DNA from: Antedon mediterranea
Taxonomy: Eukaryota; Echinodermata; Crinoidea; Comatulida; Antedonidae
Length of the DNA: 60,000 bases
NCBI RefSeq assembly: GCF_964355755.1
Contig: NC_092677.1
Location: 8,952,601-9,012,600 of the forward strand
Reading direction: 5' to 3'
Shown here: positions 1 through 13,800 of the stretch, piece after piece
Layout of the letters: each line of letters starts with the position of its first letter
How positions within the stretch are numbered: position 1 is the first letter of the stretch
Position numbers and translations under genes: made by a program
The notes under the pieces: generated by a model
The model's database searches: none
Seen by the model: only the letters and a program-made list of their open reading frames with translations
Told to the model about the DNA's origin: nothing

Positions 1-3000
1 AGGAGGAACTTACAATGACGAGGTCAATCAAACATCAGCTAGCAATGGCTGCAAAAATTGCCCTAGTGGTTACTATTGTGGAGAGGGGACATCTGAGTAT
101 GACGGCAATGAATGTCCAGCTGGTTTCTACTGCTTGGAAGGACAGTCTAGTGCATATCAAAATTCTTGCCCACTTGGTACTTATGGGTAAGTATATTAGG
201 CCACTTTTTTTTGTATGAATTTTGTGGTAATTTAATAAACAAAAACTATAATTTTCAATGTTGAATTTGTGTTCTCAAACAAAAAAAATTCTAAGGAGTT
301 GCTTTTTTTGCTTTGAGCTGGAAAAAACAAAGTTAAAGATGTATTGTCCCTTTGTCAAATTCCAAAAAAAATTAAAATAAAAAGATTTCGATAAAAAGTG
401 GGTCATTTTGAAGTATTATAATAGTTATTAACTTTCACCAAAAATAGTTTAAAAAATAACTTTGACTTCCAGTCAAAGTTTTCGATCAAAACATATCTCA
501 TAATGCAATGCGCATATTTGGCTACTCTGTATGCATAATCATAAAACTTCCTCGCGATCTGTGTGAAAACACCTTCTCAACCGTGACAAGTTGTAAACAA
601 TCCTAATTAGCATCATGCATAATGTATACTCATGGTTTGAAATCTTTGTTTACTTAATTGTTTTCCAGACGAAATGTAATCAAATTAATTTTAGCTATTA
701 ATTACGTAAAATTGTTGTTTTTGTCTCCAATTTTCGACTTAAAGTGAATAACTTTAATACTACTTTGATATGGCCAATTAAAATTTAGTATATTTTGACC
801 TTCATTTTTTTGTGTTTCAATGTAATTATAATTTGTTTTACAGTGATGCTATGGGCTTTAAGAATTCCTCCCAGTGTAAGACATGCCCATCTGGAACTTA
901 TTGTCCATATGGAAGTGCTGCAGAGCCTACCACTCAACCCCAAAGCTGTCTTCCTGGTACATACAACCCAGATGAAGGGGCAGGCCACGAATACAACTGT
1001 AAGCTGTGTGATCAAGGACGCTCATGTCCTCTCTCAGGATCTTCAAATAGTACACATCCATGTGCTGAAGGTAAATTGATATTTGTAACTGAAAATCATT
1101 TTCACATTTTCCATGAAGCAGTACTTTGAACTAATAACAGAGTGAGTTGCAGAGCGGGTAAGACAGTGGAACCGAAATGCATAGCCATAATATGGGCATG
1201 TGTTTGTGGCACACTTAAATGCTACATGTTCATAGGCACAGTTTACACAAAACACTTGTGTGAACTTTGTACATCTTTCGAGACGAGTAGGGGTAGTAGA
1301 GTGAACCTTAATCGGCTGCACTGACATGACGTGACCCTTAGTGGATAAGCATGTAGTTGAAAATTCTAACATCTGAATTCACAGCACCATAATCAATGAT
1401 CTATTATTACACCATTCGTTACATTACACTATGTCTGTGGGTATAAAACTGAAATTACACAGCTATAATACCATTAAATGTCAATGATTCAAATCTTTTC
1501 ATTTTTCAGGTTATTACTGTCCACAAGGTACCATTATAGATACTGAATATCCGTGTCCACCTGGGACATACACTGGCAGAACTGACCTTCCATCATCAGA
1601 GCAATGCACTGTGTGTCCACCAGGCATGTACTGTGGTTGGGGAACAGCTGGTCTCAGTAAGTATCTTTCAATTATAACCGAAGGTGTGAAAGCCACTGCA
1701 GTTTTATGAATATGGCGACATTGATGTCAAATGTTTTACAATGTACTGTACAAAATATTATGTTCATAATTGAAAAGAAAATATTGTTGGAATGATGCAT
1801 AGTAAAGAATAATGTGTAAACAATTTAACTGTATTGAGAAACTAAGTATTTTTTAGTTTAGAACTCACAGTTTTTAAAACTCAGTTAATCTATATTTAGT
1901 AAGTGTTACCAATAGAGACGGATCCAGGGTCTTCAAACTTTATGTGACAAAAAAAATGTGATGTGCCCATATGGACATGATGCTTTTATATCGGGTTATA
2001 GAATTTCAGCTTTTATAATCTTGCATAACGCATTTAATTCCACATTTAACAACCTTTTAATAAGATTGAATGAAACATTAAATAACAAAAATGTAATCTA
2101 ATTATTACAGTTATAGTAGTTTCACAACCAACAAGAATGTTAATATTTAAAAAAAATCTTTTTTTGCAGATGATACTGTAAATGGGCCTCAATCGTGCAA
2201 GCCAGGCTACTACTGTCCTGCCCAGACACCCAGTCCAGACCGTTTCCCATGTGCACCAGGCACATTTTCACCCTTGTCTAACCTTAGTGATGCATCCCAT
2301 TGTACTCTTTGCACACCAACATACTACTGCTTGGGTATGCATTTTACTTTTCATTTTAAATGTTTAGAATATGTTGATATTACAGTAAAATAAGGATCAT
2401 TTAAGTCTAATTTTCAACAATAACAAACAAAACATATAGTATTGGGTCACTAGCAATATCTTTTGTGACTGGGCAGCCATGGGCTAAAGTTTGATTGTAC
2501 ATTTCATCATTGTAGTGAACCAAAATGTTTTATGAAAACAACATTGATTTTAACATTTATTAACCAATGAATTAGGTGGAGAACCAGAAGAAACAGCCCT
2601 GTGTCCTCCAGGATACTACTGCTCAGAGGGAACAGCATTTGCTGAAGAATTTGCCTGTCCAAATGGAACTTACAATCTGGACTATGGAAAAGATGACGAA
2701 GGAGATTGTAAAAATTGCACCCAAGGTAATTCTCTTGACCTAAGCCTAAGGTCACATTCATTGGCAAAAATGTTTCCACTGAAAGCTCTTTAGACACCAA
2801 ACCACCCTTTACTCCAAATATTCACAGGTAAATTAGACTTGGTTATGGTTAAAATTGGTTATGGAAAGCATTTGCCAAGTACAGTTACTCTCCCTAACCC
2901 AGACTACTTTAATACTGAAAAAACGTCTAATCCCAAGCCAAAACCAAACTAACTTTTAATCTATTTTAAGGTAATTTCTGTGAGTACGGCACCGTAACAC

Positions 3001-4879
3001 CCATAAATTGTTCAGCCGGTACATACATGCCTTATGGAATGAACATCAACACAAACATGCAAGAAGGAGAGTCTGCAAAATACCAGGATGACTGTATAGC
3101 ATGTACTGCTGGTTACTGGTGCGGAGTCGCAACGATTAACCCTTATGAATGCGGCACTGGCATGTACTCGGAGCCTGGTCAGAGCGAGTGTAAGACATGT
3201 GAGGCTGGGTACTACTGTGACAGTAATTCCACATCAGAATCTGATATGTTGAACAATAAACGATGTACAGCTGGTAAATACTGTCCTGCTGGACTTCACT
3301 CACTAGACGATGCTACTGATTGCAGTATGGCTCATTACTGCCCTGAAGGTAATATAGTACAAATGTTGTCAAATCTATTGTATATGATAAACCTGATGTA
3401 GTAAATATCTCCATAATTGGCAATAACATATTATTTATTTTTATTTATTTATTCGGTATATAAAAATATATTACAAAACGACAGTCAAGGACTGAAATGA
3501 AATGTATTACAAATGACTAAAAATTAGTTAAAATTGCTATAAAAATAGAAACATCTTAATAAAATTAGATATTGTATCGTATCGTATCGTAGATATTGCT
3601 GTGGCTTGGTGGTTATGATGCTTGGCTACCAATCTAAGGGTCCTGGGTTCAAGTCCTGTCATATGTTAGGGTTTTTTTCTCATGACAATTTACAACTCCA
3701 CTCCCAAAGACTTAATAATAAGTCTTTGTTTATGTAGAGCATCTTGTGTATATGTTTGTCTTGTGAATGGGATTGCCACCTTTGAGAAGGATAGTGAAAG
3801 AATTCACTTGTGGTAATCCTTGGCAGTTTGCCTAAAATGAGAATAAAAAAAAAAATAAATAAAAAAAAAAATATTGTTTAAAGGTTAATGTGAATAATCA
3901 CTATAGTAAAGTAAGGTTTGTGGTACACCATGTGTTTCCAAAAGGAAATAAAGTGAAGTTCTCGGCTGTTATGCTAGGCTGCTAACCATAGATAAAATAT
4001 AAACAAAACATAACTAAAAAATACATATAATTTTATATTGAAATTATGCAACTTTTAATTAATTTTTTTTATTATCGTCTTTATTTTTAAGCCACCCCTG
4101 AAGAAATTAACTGTCCAATAGGAACATACAATCCAGGCACTGGACTAGAAGCAGTCACAGACTGTACACTGTGTGATGCCGGTTCCTACTGTTTGGAAGG
4201 TGTTGACAATCCCTCAGGATTGTGCTTACCGGGTTATATTTGCCCTACTAACTTTACAAATCCATATGGAGTAAACCCAGTCAATATTGGTTCATATGGT
4301 TCAAAGCAGGTAATTGATTTAAAATAATTTTAAATTAATGTGTAATTAATAAAGCTCTCAGAATCTGAATAAAATACAAAATGCATAGAGTGACAGTGTG
4401 TTATATATTTTGGCGCATATTGAAGATACAGAGATGCTTTTTGGCATCAAGGCATGTATTTGTATACAAAAGGGCAACGTTTTTGTGCAAACAAATACTT
4501 AAAAGAAGAGAATCTGTCCTATACCTATTATAATATCACATATAAACAAATGGAAGTTTTCAACCGATGATTAGAAAAGCTTGATTTGTCTGATTACTGA
4601 AATTTCATACTCACCCTACTTTTATTGCCTGGTCAAAGATATTTATATTTCATTTTTAAATGCTTACAATTTCTGTTTTTTTTTAGGAACCATGTCCAGC
4701 TACTACTTACATCAGTACATCTGGTGGAGAAACACTTGCAGACTGTCTTGATTGTCCAGCTGGTTTCTTCTGCCCACTTGGTACAGGTGATCCTGTCTCT
4801 TGCCCTCGAGGATATTATTGCCCTGGCAATTCTTCTGCAGCTACCCCTTGCCCTGCTGGACGATATGGCAATACAACAG
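1..4879 (+). CDS. Exons 1-8: ephrin-receptor-like Cys modules
   Basis: Exons 1-186 (5' end outside the window), 844-1070, 1510-1656, 2170-2334, 2576-2725, 2971-3348, 4092-4309, 4687-4879. The translation shows repeated modules such as CKNCPSGYYC, CPAGFYC, CLPGTYNP, CKTCEAGYYC and CPLGTYG. Exon 6 (378 bp) is a fused exon holding several modules. The exon 1/2 junction splits a Gly codon in phase 2. Exon 7 ends in phase 0 at a Gln codon. Exon 8 ends CAG followed by GCATGT, so its intron appears to be GC-AG: no GT donor nearby keeps the frame, and the next exon continues as EIELLEGCPLCDPGWYC. These modules are more divergent than those after 16.7 kb and I could not place them in the super-repeat. 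Introns: 187-843, 4310-4686 and 2726-2970 hold nothing recognisable; the others carry repeats listed separately. Confidence 0.85.
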
Positions 4880-7800
4880 GCATGTTGCAAACTTTCCAAA
4901 ACTATTTTGTTGTTCTCCAATAACAATACGATTCACTCTACATATTCTATAGTATTGTTATTTTTAAGCTACATACTGTATGCTGACCTTACTACATATA
5001 TTTGCACTTTGAGCTATTAACCAATCAGATGTGTGTATGAATTAAACATGTTGTATAATAATAAAACCTTTTTTTGTTTTACAGAAATTGAGTTGTTGGA
5101 AGGCTGTCCGCTGTGTGACCCAGGATGGTACTGTGATGCTCCAGGCCTTACTACACCTAGAGCACCCTGTGATGCAGGATATCTTTGCTATGAGGGTGCA
5201 TACAAGTCAAGCCCAACTGATGGAGTGACAGGAGAGATATGCCCCCCTGGTGGATACTGTATACTTGGTATTTAAAATTTGTATTTTGTAGTTTTGACGC
5301 TTGGATGTGTAGTGCAAGATTTTCGAAATAGGCTTATAGTTGGGTCGCTAGTGGGAACCAAGCTTTAGTGTCTGTACAGCAGTTTATTAGAATGAGAATA
5401 CAGTCAATTCCCTAGCAGACTATTTTAAAGACTGCAAACTCTCCACAAAAACCAGTGCAAAATTCATTTAATACTAATCAAATCACACTAATAAAATATA
5501 CATTCACATAGAGATATTATACAAAAGTATAGTAACCTGTGTTCAGTTTACAGTGCAAGCAGCAGCAGCTTATGAAACTTCTTTTTTAGGTTCATTTGAA
5601 AGTAGTCCATGTCCAGAAGGAACGTACAGTAATGTATCTGGTGCGGTGAACTACCATGGCTGCAGGCAATGTGATCCAGGGTATTACTGCAGCAATGCAC
5701 GAACACCAGGTAGGCTTAACAATTTTATATTCTTCAATTTTGAAGAACTATATAAAGTGCCTTGCATTTTTCACATAACATAATCAATCTATTCACTTTT
5801 GCAGAGCCCACTGGTCCATGTGAGGCCGGGTATTACTGTGTAAGTGGCTCATCTACTCCAACTCCAGACACGTTCGCATTACCAGGTTACTATGCCCCAG
5901 AAGGATCAACACAGTCTTTTCCATGTAGCCAAGGAACTTATCAGCCATTTGATCGACAAGGGAATTGTACTGTATGTGATCCAGGATTTTATTGTCCGAT
6001 GGAAGGAATGACAAATCAGACTGCCTGTCCTGCAGGTAATAATTTATCAATCAATATTTTATTGTCCTCAAATACAAAATAAATGGGGGGAAAAACACTA
6101 CCGGCTATCAACAAACAGTATAAAGTGTTAAATTCGCTAAATTTTCCCTAAATTTAGTAAAAATATAAAGTTTTTAGAACCGCCTCTAAGTTATTTAATA
6201 TACTTGTCTGAAACTGCAGGAATTTGCTCATATTCCATATACTTAAAGTGTTTATAATGACTAACTAATTACTAACCATGTGGGTTTAATCTTACAGAAG
6301 TAACTTAAGTAACTGTTTTCTTCTATCAAGTATTTTCTGTTTTTACAATACCCTTCATTTTGTTATCAGGTACATATTGTGGTGCTGGAGCGTTCATCTA
6401 TGAGTTGTGTCATGTAGGAACCTACTCAGAAGTGCCTTACCAGATAAGCATTGACAACTGTACAATCTGTCCTGTTGGGAAGTACTGTTCTGGCACAGGC
6501 CAGACAGCTGTTACCGGTGACTGCAAAGCTGGGCACATCTGCTACGAGGGTGCTGAGTTTGATAATCCTGTCTATAATAATGATACTTCAAATGGTAAAT
6601 TAACATTCTTCTTACAGGTATTCTAGTCTCTGAAAATTCATGATAATGTCTGAAGAAATTATGTTTGTATTTTTTCCTTTTGGTAAACAATAAAACATAG
6701 ACTTACTGTTTTGTTATGTTTTGGCTACAAGCATAGGTTGCCTTTGTTCACGCGAGTGATATGTTGATAGTTTGAAATCACTCATCGTATCTCGATGCTT
6801 TCTTATGTTGTTGCTCTCTGTTCTTGTGTCAGCTTTTCGCTGGTGCCCACCCTTTGGATGTTTATGGGTGCAACTGAGTAGCATGCCATCATAAGAGTTT
6901 CTGTCCTCTCTGGTCTCTGTTCATGTTGTTTTTCTGTTCTGATCCATATCGATTCCTTTACTTTTCTTGCTAGGTGATGTCATTTATTATTATATTAGTA
7001 TTTGTACAATTTGTTTTTAGGCTTTGTACGTTTAACATGGGGCGATCAGTGTCATGAGGGTAGGTACTGCCCTGAGGGTGCTACAAGTATGGTAGAGTGT
7101 CCTAAGGGTACTTACATGGATTACAGAGGGGCTACTGCAGAGGAAGATTGTATTGAATGTGACCCAGGCTATTACTGTGATGCAACTGGTCTTTCTGATA
7201 AAACAGGTTTGTTTATTTAGTCAATGTTAATACGTTTTTATACATACAGTATATATGCAAAAATTTATAAATAAATATGCAAATTACTATACATAAATAT
7301 GCAAATTTATGTATGTAAATATGCAAATTTCATAGATTTTTCATGTCTGAGAATACAAACTAGTGGTTTTACTGATCAAATAGTACACTATATGCATTAT
7401 TTAAAAAAAGGGGACAACAGACAATTAACTTGGGCTCCAATAGTTTTAAAGAACACTTGAAAGGTTAAGTAAATGCCAAAATTATAGTTCCTTGTGAAAT
7501 GAGTAACTGATGTTTGGGTCCTTGCTGTTTTAGTGCACTTTAGGTCACGTTAACCTCAGACTTGGCATTTGTATGCTTTTATTTTCTTATTTTTTATGCA
7601 AAGTATGAACATACAATGAGATAGATTATGTTTCTACAGCGTGTGTGGTTTCTGAGATTTTTCAAATTGTTTTACATTATAGTTTTTATTATATTTAAAG
7701 GTCAGTGCCAAGCAGGGTATTATTGTATATTGGGAGCAGATCGTATGAACCCAAATGATAACACCACAGGAAACATATGTGCAAAACGACATTATTGCCC

Positions 7801-10800
7801 AGATGGTAAGCAAGAACTAGGCTGTCCACCTGGTACTTATGCAAATGAGACTGGTATGGACGCTTGTTTAGACTGTCTACCAGGGTACCATTGTGTACCA
7901 GACAATGATCCTGTATTGTGTCCTCAAGGTAAGTTTATCAGTGATAGTCCAACTTCCTCTCAACATGCCAACATGTAATTTTATTTAATCCAGTACAATT
8001 GTTTGTTGTTAGACACTGTATTTTATACTGTACTAACAATATACCGTACACCCTTTTTGAGAACAGATGTATATTGTGAACTTTTAGAGATTGTAACACT
8101 ATAATGCTATTTAAAAAATACATACAAGCTTAGTTTGTGATTTAGAATTTGGTAATGTATTTAAAATATATATAGATATTAGTATTTTGTTTTATTTTAT
8201 CTAATATGAAAGTAGGATTATTTACCATGACATTATTGTCACTACCTATAGATGTAGTTTAACATTTTCATTTTTTCTAGGCTTCTATTGCCTTGGTGGT
8301 TTAGAGGCACCATCTGATCCGGTCCCATGTCCGAAAGGATATTTTGGTGCTCATGAAAAATTGGAAACGGAAGATGCTTGCACTGACTGTTTACCAGGTA
8401 GGAACATCTGCAATACAATTCAAATTTGAATTGAAATTGTGTAACATTATATAATTATAAATGTGTGTACAAAAATGAAAATTTCAATACTATAAAACTG
8501 ATTTGGTGAGGCTAAACAGTGGGATGGTTATTCGCAGATTGCTGGGCATGAAGGAATAAATGTTACATTCCGATGAGTGCAGACACTCTGTTCTCCACTT
8601 CCCTCCTGTACTGATGTGTAAAATTCTCTAAGGGTGTATTTTTGGTGAGTGAGTGGCCGAGTGATTAAGACATTGGAACCGTAATCCTTAGCCATAACAT
8701 CGGCAAGGGTAAGAGGCTAACTCGCTCCATGGTTCTCCAAATCTTCTTCTTTAGGCCGGTGTACTAGTTCACACACAGCCACTGTGTCACGGACAGATGA
8801 GAGAGCGCCTTAAAGTGGCTGCACTGACCCTTAGGGTAGAAGCATGTAGTTGAAAATGATTCATTCATTATAATTTGGTGCTATACAAGAACTGGTATGT
8901 TATTATTATTATTATATCGTTAAATCGCCTCTTTTTGCATACTTCTTTTAGGAATGTATTGTAGCATTCCTGGCTTGACAGAACCAGATGGAAATATATC
9001 AGCTGGATATTGGTCAGATAGAAAGGCGCATGAATCAGGCCCATTTGATGACACGACCAGTACCGATTATGGACTATGCCTTGAAGGCTTTTATTGCCCT
9101 GAGGGAAGTGGATCACCCACACCATGTCCTCCAGGAACATATGGGTAAATATTATCTTTCACTTGAAAATTAGAAAATCAATTGATAATGTAAACAAATA
9201 ATTCAGCAATTCAAAACAGTTATTTGAACAGGGATCTTATTCGAAGAAACTTGACAAGCTGAATATCGTACAGCAAGATCTTCCATTTACCGTGATCATC
9301 TGCTAAAGGTGCACTTTTTCATGATTGGAAATACAAAAAAAACATCCTGGTACTTGGTGTGCATCAGACTACCATTTAGGCTCTACTACCAGACCTCTTT
9401 TGGTTTACTAAAGGACAAAATTGGCACACATTTTTTAGATGCATTTTGTTCCTCTTTTGTGGCAGAAACCAGCACTTTTATTAAACTAATGTTTTTTTCA
9501 CTGGCAAAACAGCATTTTATAACCTTCTTGGTCTTAATTCACTACTGATTTAATAATTTAATCTATCGCTTGTGTTCAGAAGTGTAATGGGACACCAATT
9601 ATTTAAAATTTCTGTCGTTTTTTTGTGAAAAGGATAATTATTGAAAGTTAAAACTTTCAATTAGCCTATTACAAAGCAACATTTTAATTATCCCAAAAAC
9701 CGCACATACAATTCTACACTTAAGACCATTTGATGCAGGTGATTTTTTTCCATCATTAAAAGGGCCTTTATACATTCATATAGTAACGCAACCTTCGCAA
9801 ATTTGTTTTTTTCCTTACGAAAGCTTTTCAGATTCAGGAAGGTATGTTTTAATTTGTTCAGAGCTTATGGAAGTGTTTGCATATAAGCTTTTGAAATGTT
9901 GTACTTGCTATTTTAAAATATCTGTTGAGCTTGTTACTAATTTCCCATTTTATTAGTTTTTAATTTTTCGATTTTCCTAATCCAAACAAAATATTTTGTA
10001 GTTTGCTCTTGATTCAATTGACTGAGGATTCCGCCTTTTGTTGTCATGTCATGCTCTCTCAAGCCAGTAATCAGTAAAATTAATGGACACATGTTAAAAC
10101 TTCTCCATTTCAAATGATATTCTTTGATATTAATCTATAGTCCAGTCAAGGCAATCGAACCACGGGATGCTGAACTCGCCTTTGATCTTAGGATTGGCTG
10201 TTTATTGATAATTCTATACATTACTAGCAATTATACCCGCCCCAGGGCGGGTTTCAAATTTAGTTTAAAATCTTCAGTACATTTCCGATTAATTTGATAG
10301 GTCTCCTAACTCCTGGATGCCAGTATCTCCCTATACTCACCAACCTCCACCTCTCTTCAGTCTCACCCCACACTCTGTGATTAATTTGATAGGTCTCCTA
10401 ACTCCTGGATGCCAGTATCTCCCTATACTCACCAACCTCCACCCCTCTTCAGTCTCACCCCACACTCTGTGATTAATTTGATAGGTCTCCTAACTCCTGG
10501 ATGCCAGTATCTCCCTATACTCACCAACCTCCACCTCTCTTCAGTCTCACCCCACACTCTGTGATTAATTTGATAGGTCTCCTAACTCCTGGATGCCAGT
10601 ATCTCCCTATACTCACCAACCTCCACCCCTCTTCAGTCTCACCCCACACTCTGTGATTAATTTGATAGGTCTCCTAACTCCTGGATGCCAGTATCTCCCT
10701 ATACTCACCAACCTCCACCCCTCTTCAGTCTCACCCCACACTCTGTGAAAAAAAAAAAATCCTTCCCATTACAAATTTCAATTTTTTCAAGCTTTAGCTA

Positions 10801-13800
10801 CATAGCATACCTATTGTTTAACTACTTTGCAAATGTGTAAATGAATAGGTGTCATATTGGCTAATGATTTCAATATCAAATTTTCAGATTAGATATATTT
10901 TACAAAGATAGGTTGGTCACATTTAAAAAAATGTTTTTGCATGTTTCATTGTTCATAATGGAATTGATAATCATTACTGTAATCTCTGTACAGCACTGCA
11001 CACTCCAGAAAAAGCCTGGATGACTGTATTGATTGTGATGCCGGCAAGTACTGTCCCGATTACAATATGACCGGACCAGGTCCTGACTGCAGTGCTGGCT
11101 TTTATTGCCTGGGTAAATCGTCTGAATTCCAGCCATCTGATTCTGCTATTGGTGGAATTTGTCCAACAGGTACAGTATTATAATCTGTGTTCTTGGTAAA
11201 TTAGAATTTTTCTACTAACAGCATTTATCACTTTCATCCTCATACTGTAAAGCACACTTATTTTTGTGTAGTTGTTTATGATAATTTTTAAACTACCACG
11301 CAATCAATACAAACACACCAAATTTCTACTTCCCACATTATGGGCTTTATCATCATAAATATTTACTTTCTGTATACTTCACATACTTTGGCTATAGAGA
11401 CACAGAAAGAGTAATGATTTATTTGAATTATTATCCATAGGATATGAATGTCCAGTAGGTTCTGGCATGCCATCAGCCTGCAATGCAGGATCCTACCAAA
11501 ACGAGACTGGACAGTCAAGTTGTGAGAACTGCCCAATCGGTTTCTACTGTACTATTAATACAACCGTACCGGACGCCTGCCCTCCTGGTTACTACTGTGA
11601 ATTGAACACAGCGACAGCCTATGAGCATCCTTGTCCCGAAGGCACATTTAACAATCTTACAGAACGATATCAACCTTCAGATTGTACTGTCTGTTTACCA
11701 GGGTAAGTTTAAATGTTGCTTGACAGAAATTTATTTTTTTACATTGTGCTATAAAGGAATTAACATCAACGTTTTATGAAAAATTTTAAACAGGCTAAGC
11801 ATGTTTTATTTTGATCTTTAGTTTTCTAGGCAAAACAAAGATAGCATTTCCATGTAATTGTTCTTTTATACCACGATATGTTATCCTTTCTTCATTTAAC
11901 GCAGGTCATACTGTGGAACACCTGGCCTTGAATGGCCTACTGACTTATGTGATCCTGGTTGGTACTGTCTAAATGGCTCTATTGCTGCTCAGCCAACAAA
12001 CCCTTCCCAAGGTGGTAACTGCGTACCAGGCCAATACTGCCCAGAAGGGTCTTCACAGCCTCTTGAATGCCTACCTGGCATGTACTGTGCTTCGTCTCAG
12101 TTATCCTACCCAACAGGCAATTGCTCAGAAGGGTATTATTGTGTTCTTGGGGCTAGTATTAGCAAACCGGAAGACAGTACGGGTAAGTAAAATGTAGGAA
12201 TATGTAAAGTATGTCATCAGACGAAACGGCTTTCTTTAAATATTCAGTTACAATATAATTACAGAATAGTGTTAACTAAATCATAGTTTCATTTCATAGA
12301 CAAGTTGTGTTTACAGTACACTTGATAATTGAGCCATATTCATAATCCAAGCAATGAAATACACAATACATGTGTATACTTTTTATAACGTCACCATCAA
12401 GAACGAGAAATGGTCTTAACATTTAAGATACCCAGTATAATGGTAACCAATATAAAGTCTAACCAATCAGTATTGACCAATCACAGTTTATTCTGAAAGC
12501 CCAATATTTGAAGTAATTAAAACATGGCACAATGCCCTATTGTTTGAAGTAATAAAGCATGGCACATTGTTTACAAAGTGCAATGTAGCATTTGTAAGTT
12601 TACTCTGAGCAGGGAGTTGTCTGCTTAGAGCATAATATCATTAGGTCAAAGCAGGGAGTTGTAATTAGAACTCAGAGTCTTCTGAAGACCATTAAATTAG
12701 TCTTTTTTGTTCTTAAAGTTAATAAAGTAAATTTGAGAATTATTTTAATGGGTTGTTTAAGAATTTATGGTAGTTTTTTTTAACTGAAATTGTGGACAAA
12801 TTAAAGTAAATGTGATGTTCAACATATCACATTACAAAGCATGAGAAGATCTTATTGTATGTGAACACTATGATTTGATTAATTATCAGGTGGTATATGT
12901 CCTTCTGGTCAGTTCTGTCCATCCGGAAGTTGGGAAGGTATCACATGTCCTCCAGGAACCTACCTCAACACAACCGGCAATAAAGGTAATGTTCATTACT
13001 GTAAATTTACTACTAATACTATATATTTACTCATTTGTGCAGGGTGTCTAATAACATGCTAAATTTGCCGCGCAACCAAAGCTACAGTACTCTGGCCTTC
13101 GGTGCAGGTGTTGGAACGAAAATATGAAAAACATTTACAAACAAACTATACAATTCAAAGAAAACAGCCTAATAACTTAACATAACCATATCATTTATTA
13201 TGTACCTTTTTTTAGACAGCAGTTTTTTCACATCATTTGCAATTGTTGATGTTTTGTAAATTGTACTGTAATGATTATTTCTGTTCCTACAGAGCTATCT
13301 GATTGTATTAGCTGCACAGAAGGATACTACTGTGAAGGGTACGGCAATATCTACCCTGATGACAAGTGTACTGTAGGCTATTATTGCCCTGAAGGCCAGG
13401 AAATTCAAAACCCACCAGATTATACTTGCCCGATAGGTATGTTGTATTCAATATTTATTTTTTAATTTAATCAAATTATTGTTTACTCATTACTAACGAT
13501 ACAATAACAGGAACAAAAAGGATCCTTGATCTAATTTAAAATAAAATAATATAATATTGTTATATTGTATAATTTTATTGTGTTTGATATAATGCCTCTC
13601 CCAATTCTTAAATCTGGATAGCATTGTTAAAACAATAGCATTATTGTATTCAACTGAAATGCAATGTAATTGTTCTACCATTGTTATATCTGAAGTCTAC
13701 ATAGTTGTATGATTATATATAATAAATGTATTATTATTATTGTTATAATTTCAACATCTTCATCAAAAGGTCATTTTTGCGAGGTTGGTAGCATTGAACC

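Noticed and set aside
9309-9548. 79-codon frame in the large intron
   Set aside because: Low-complexity AT-rich sequence with no family motif; exons 16 and 17 join in frame across it.
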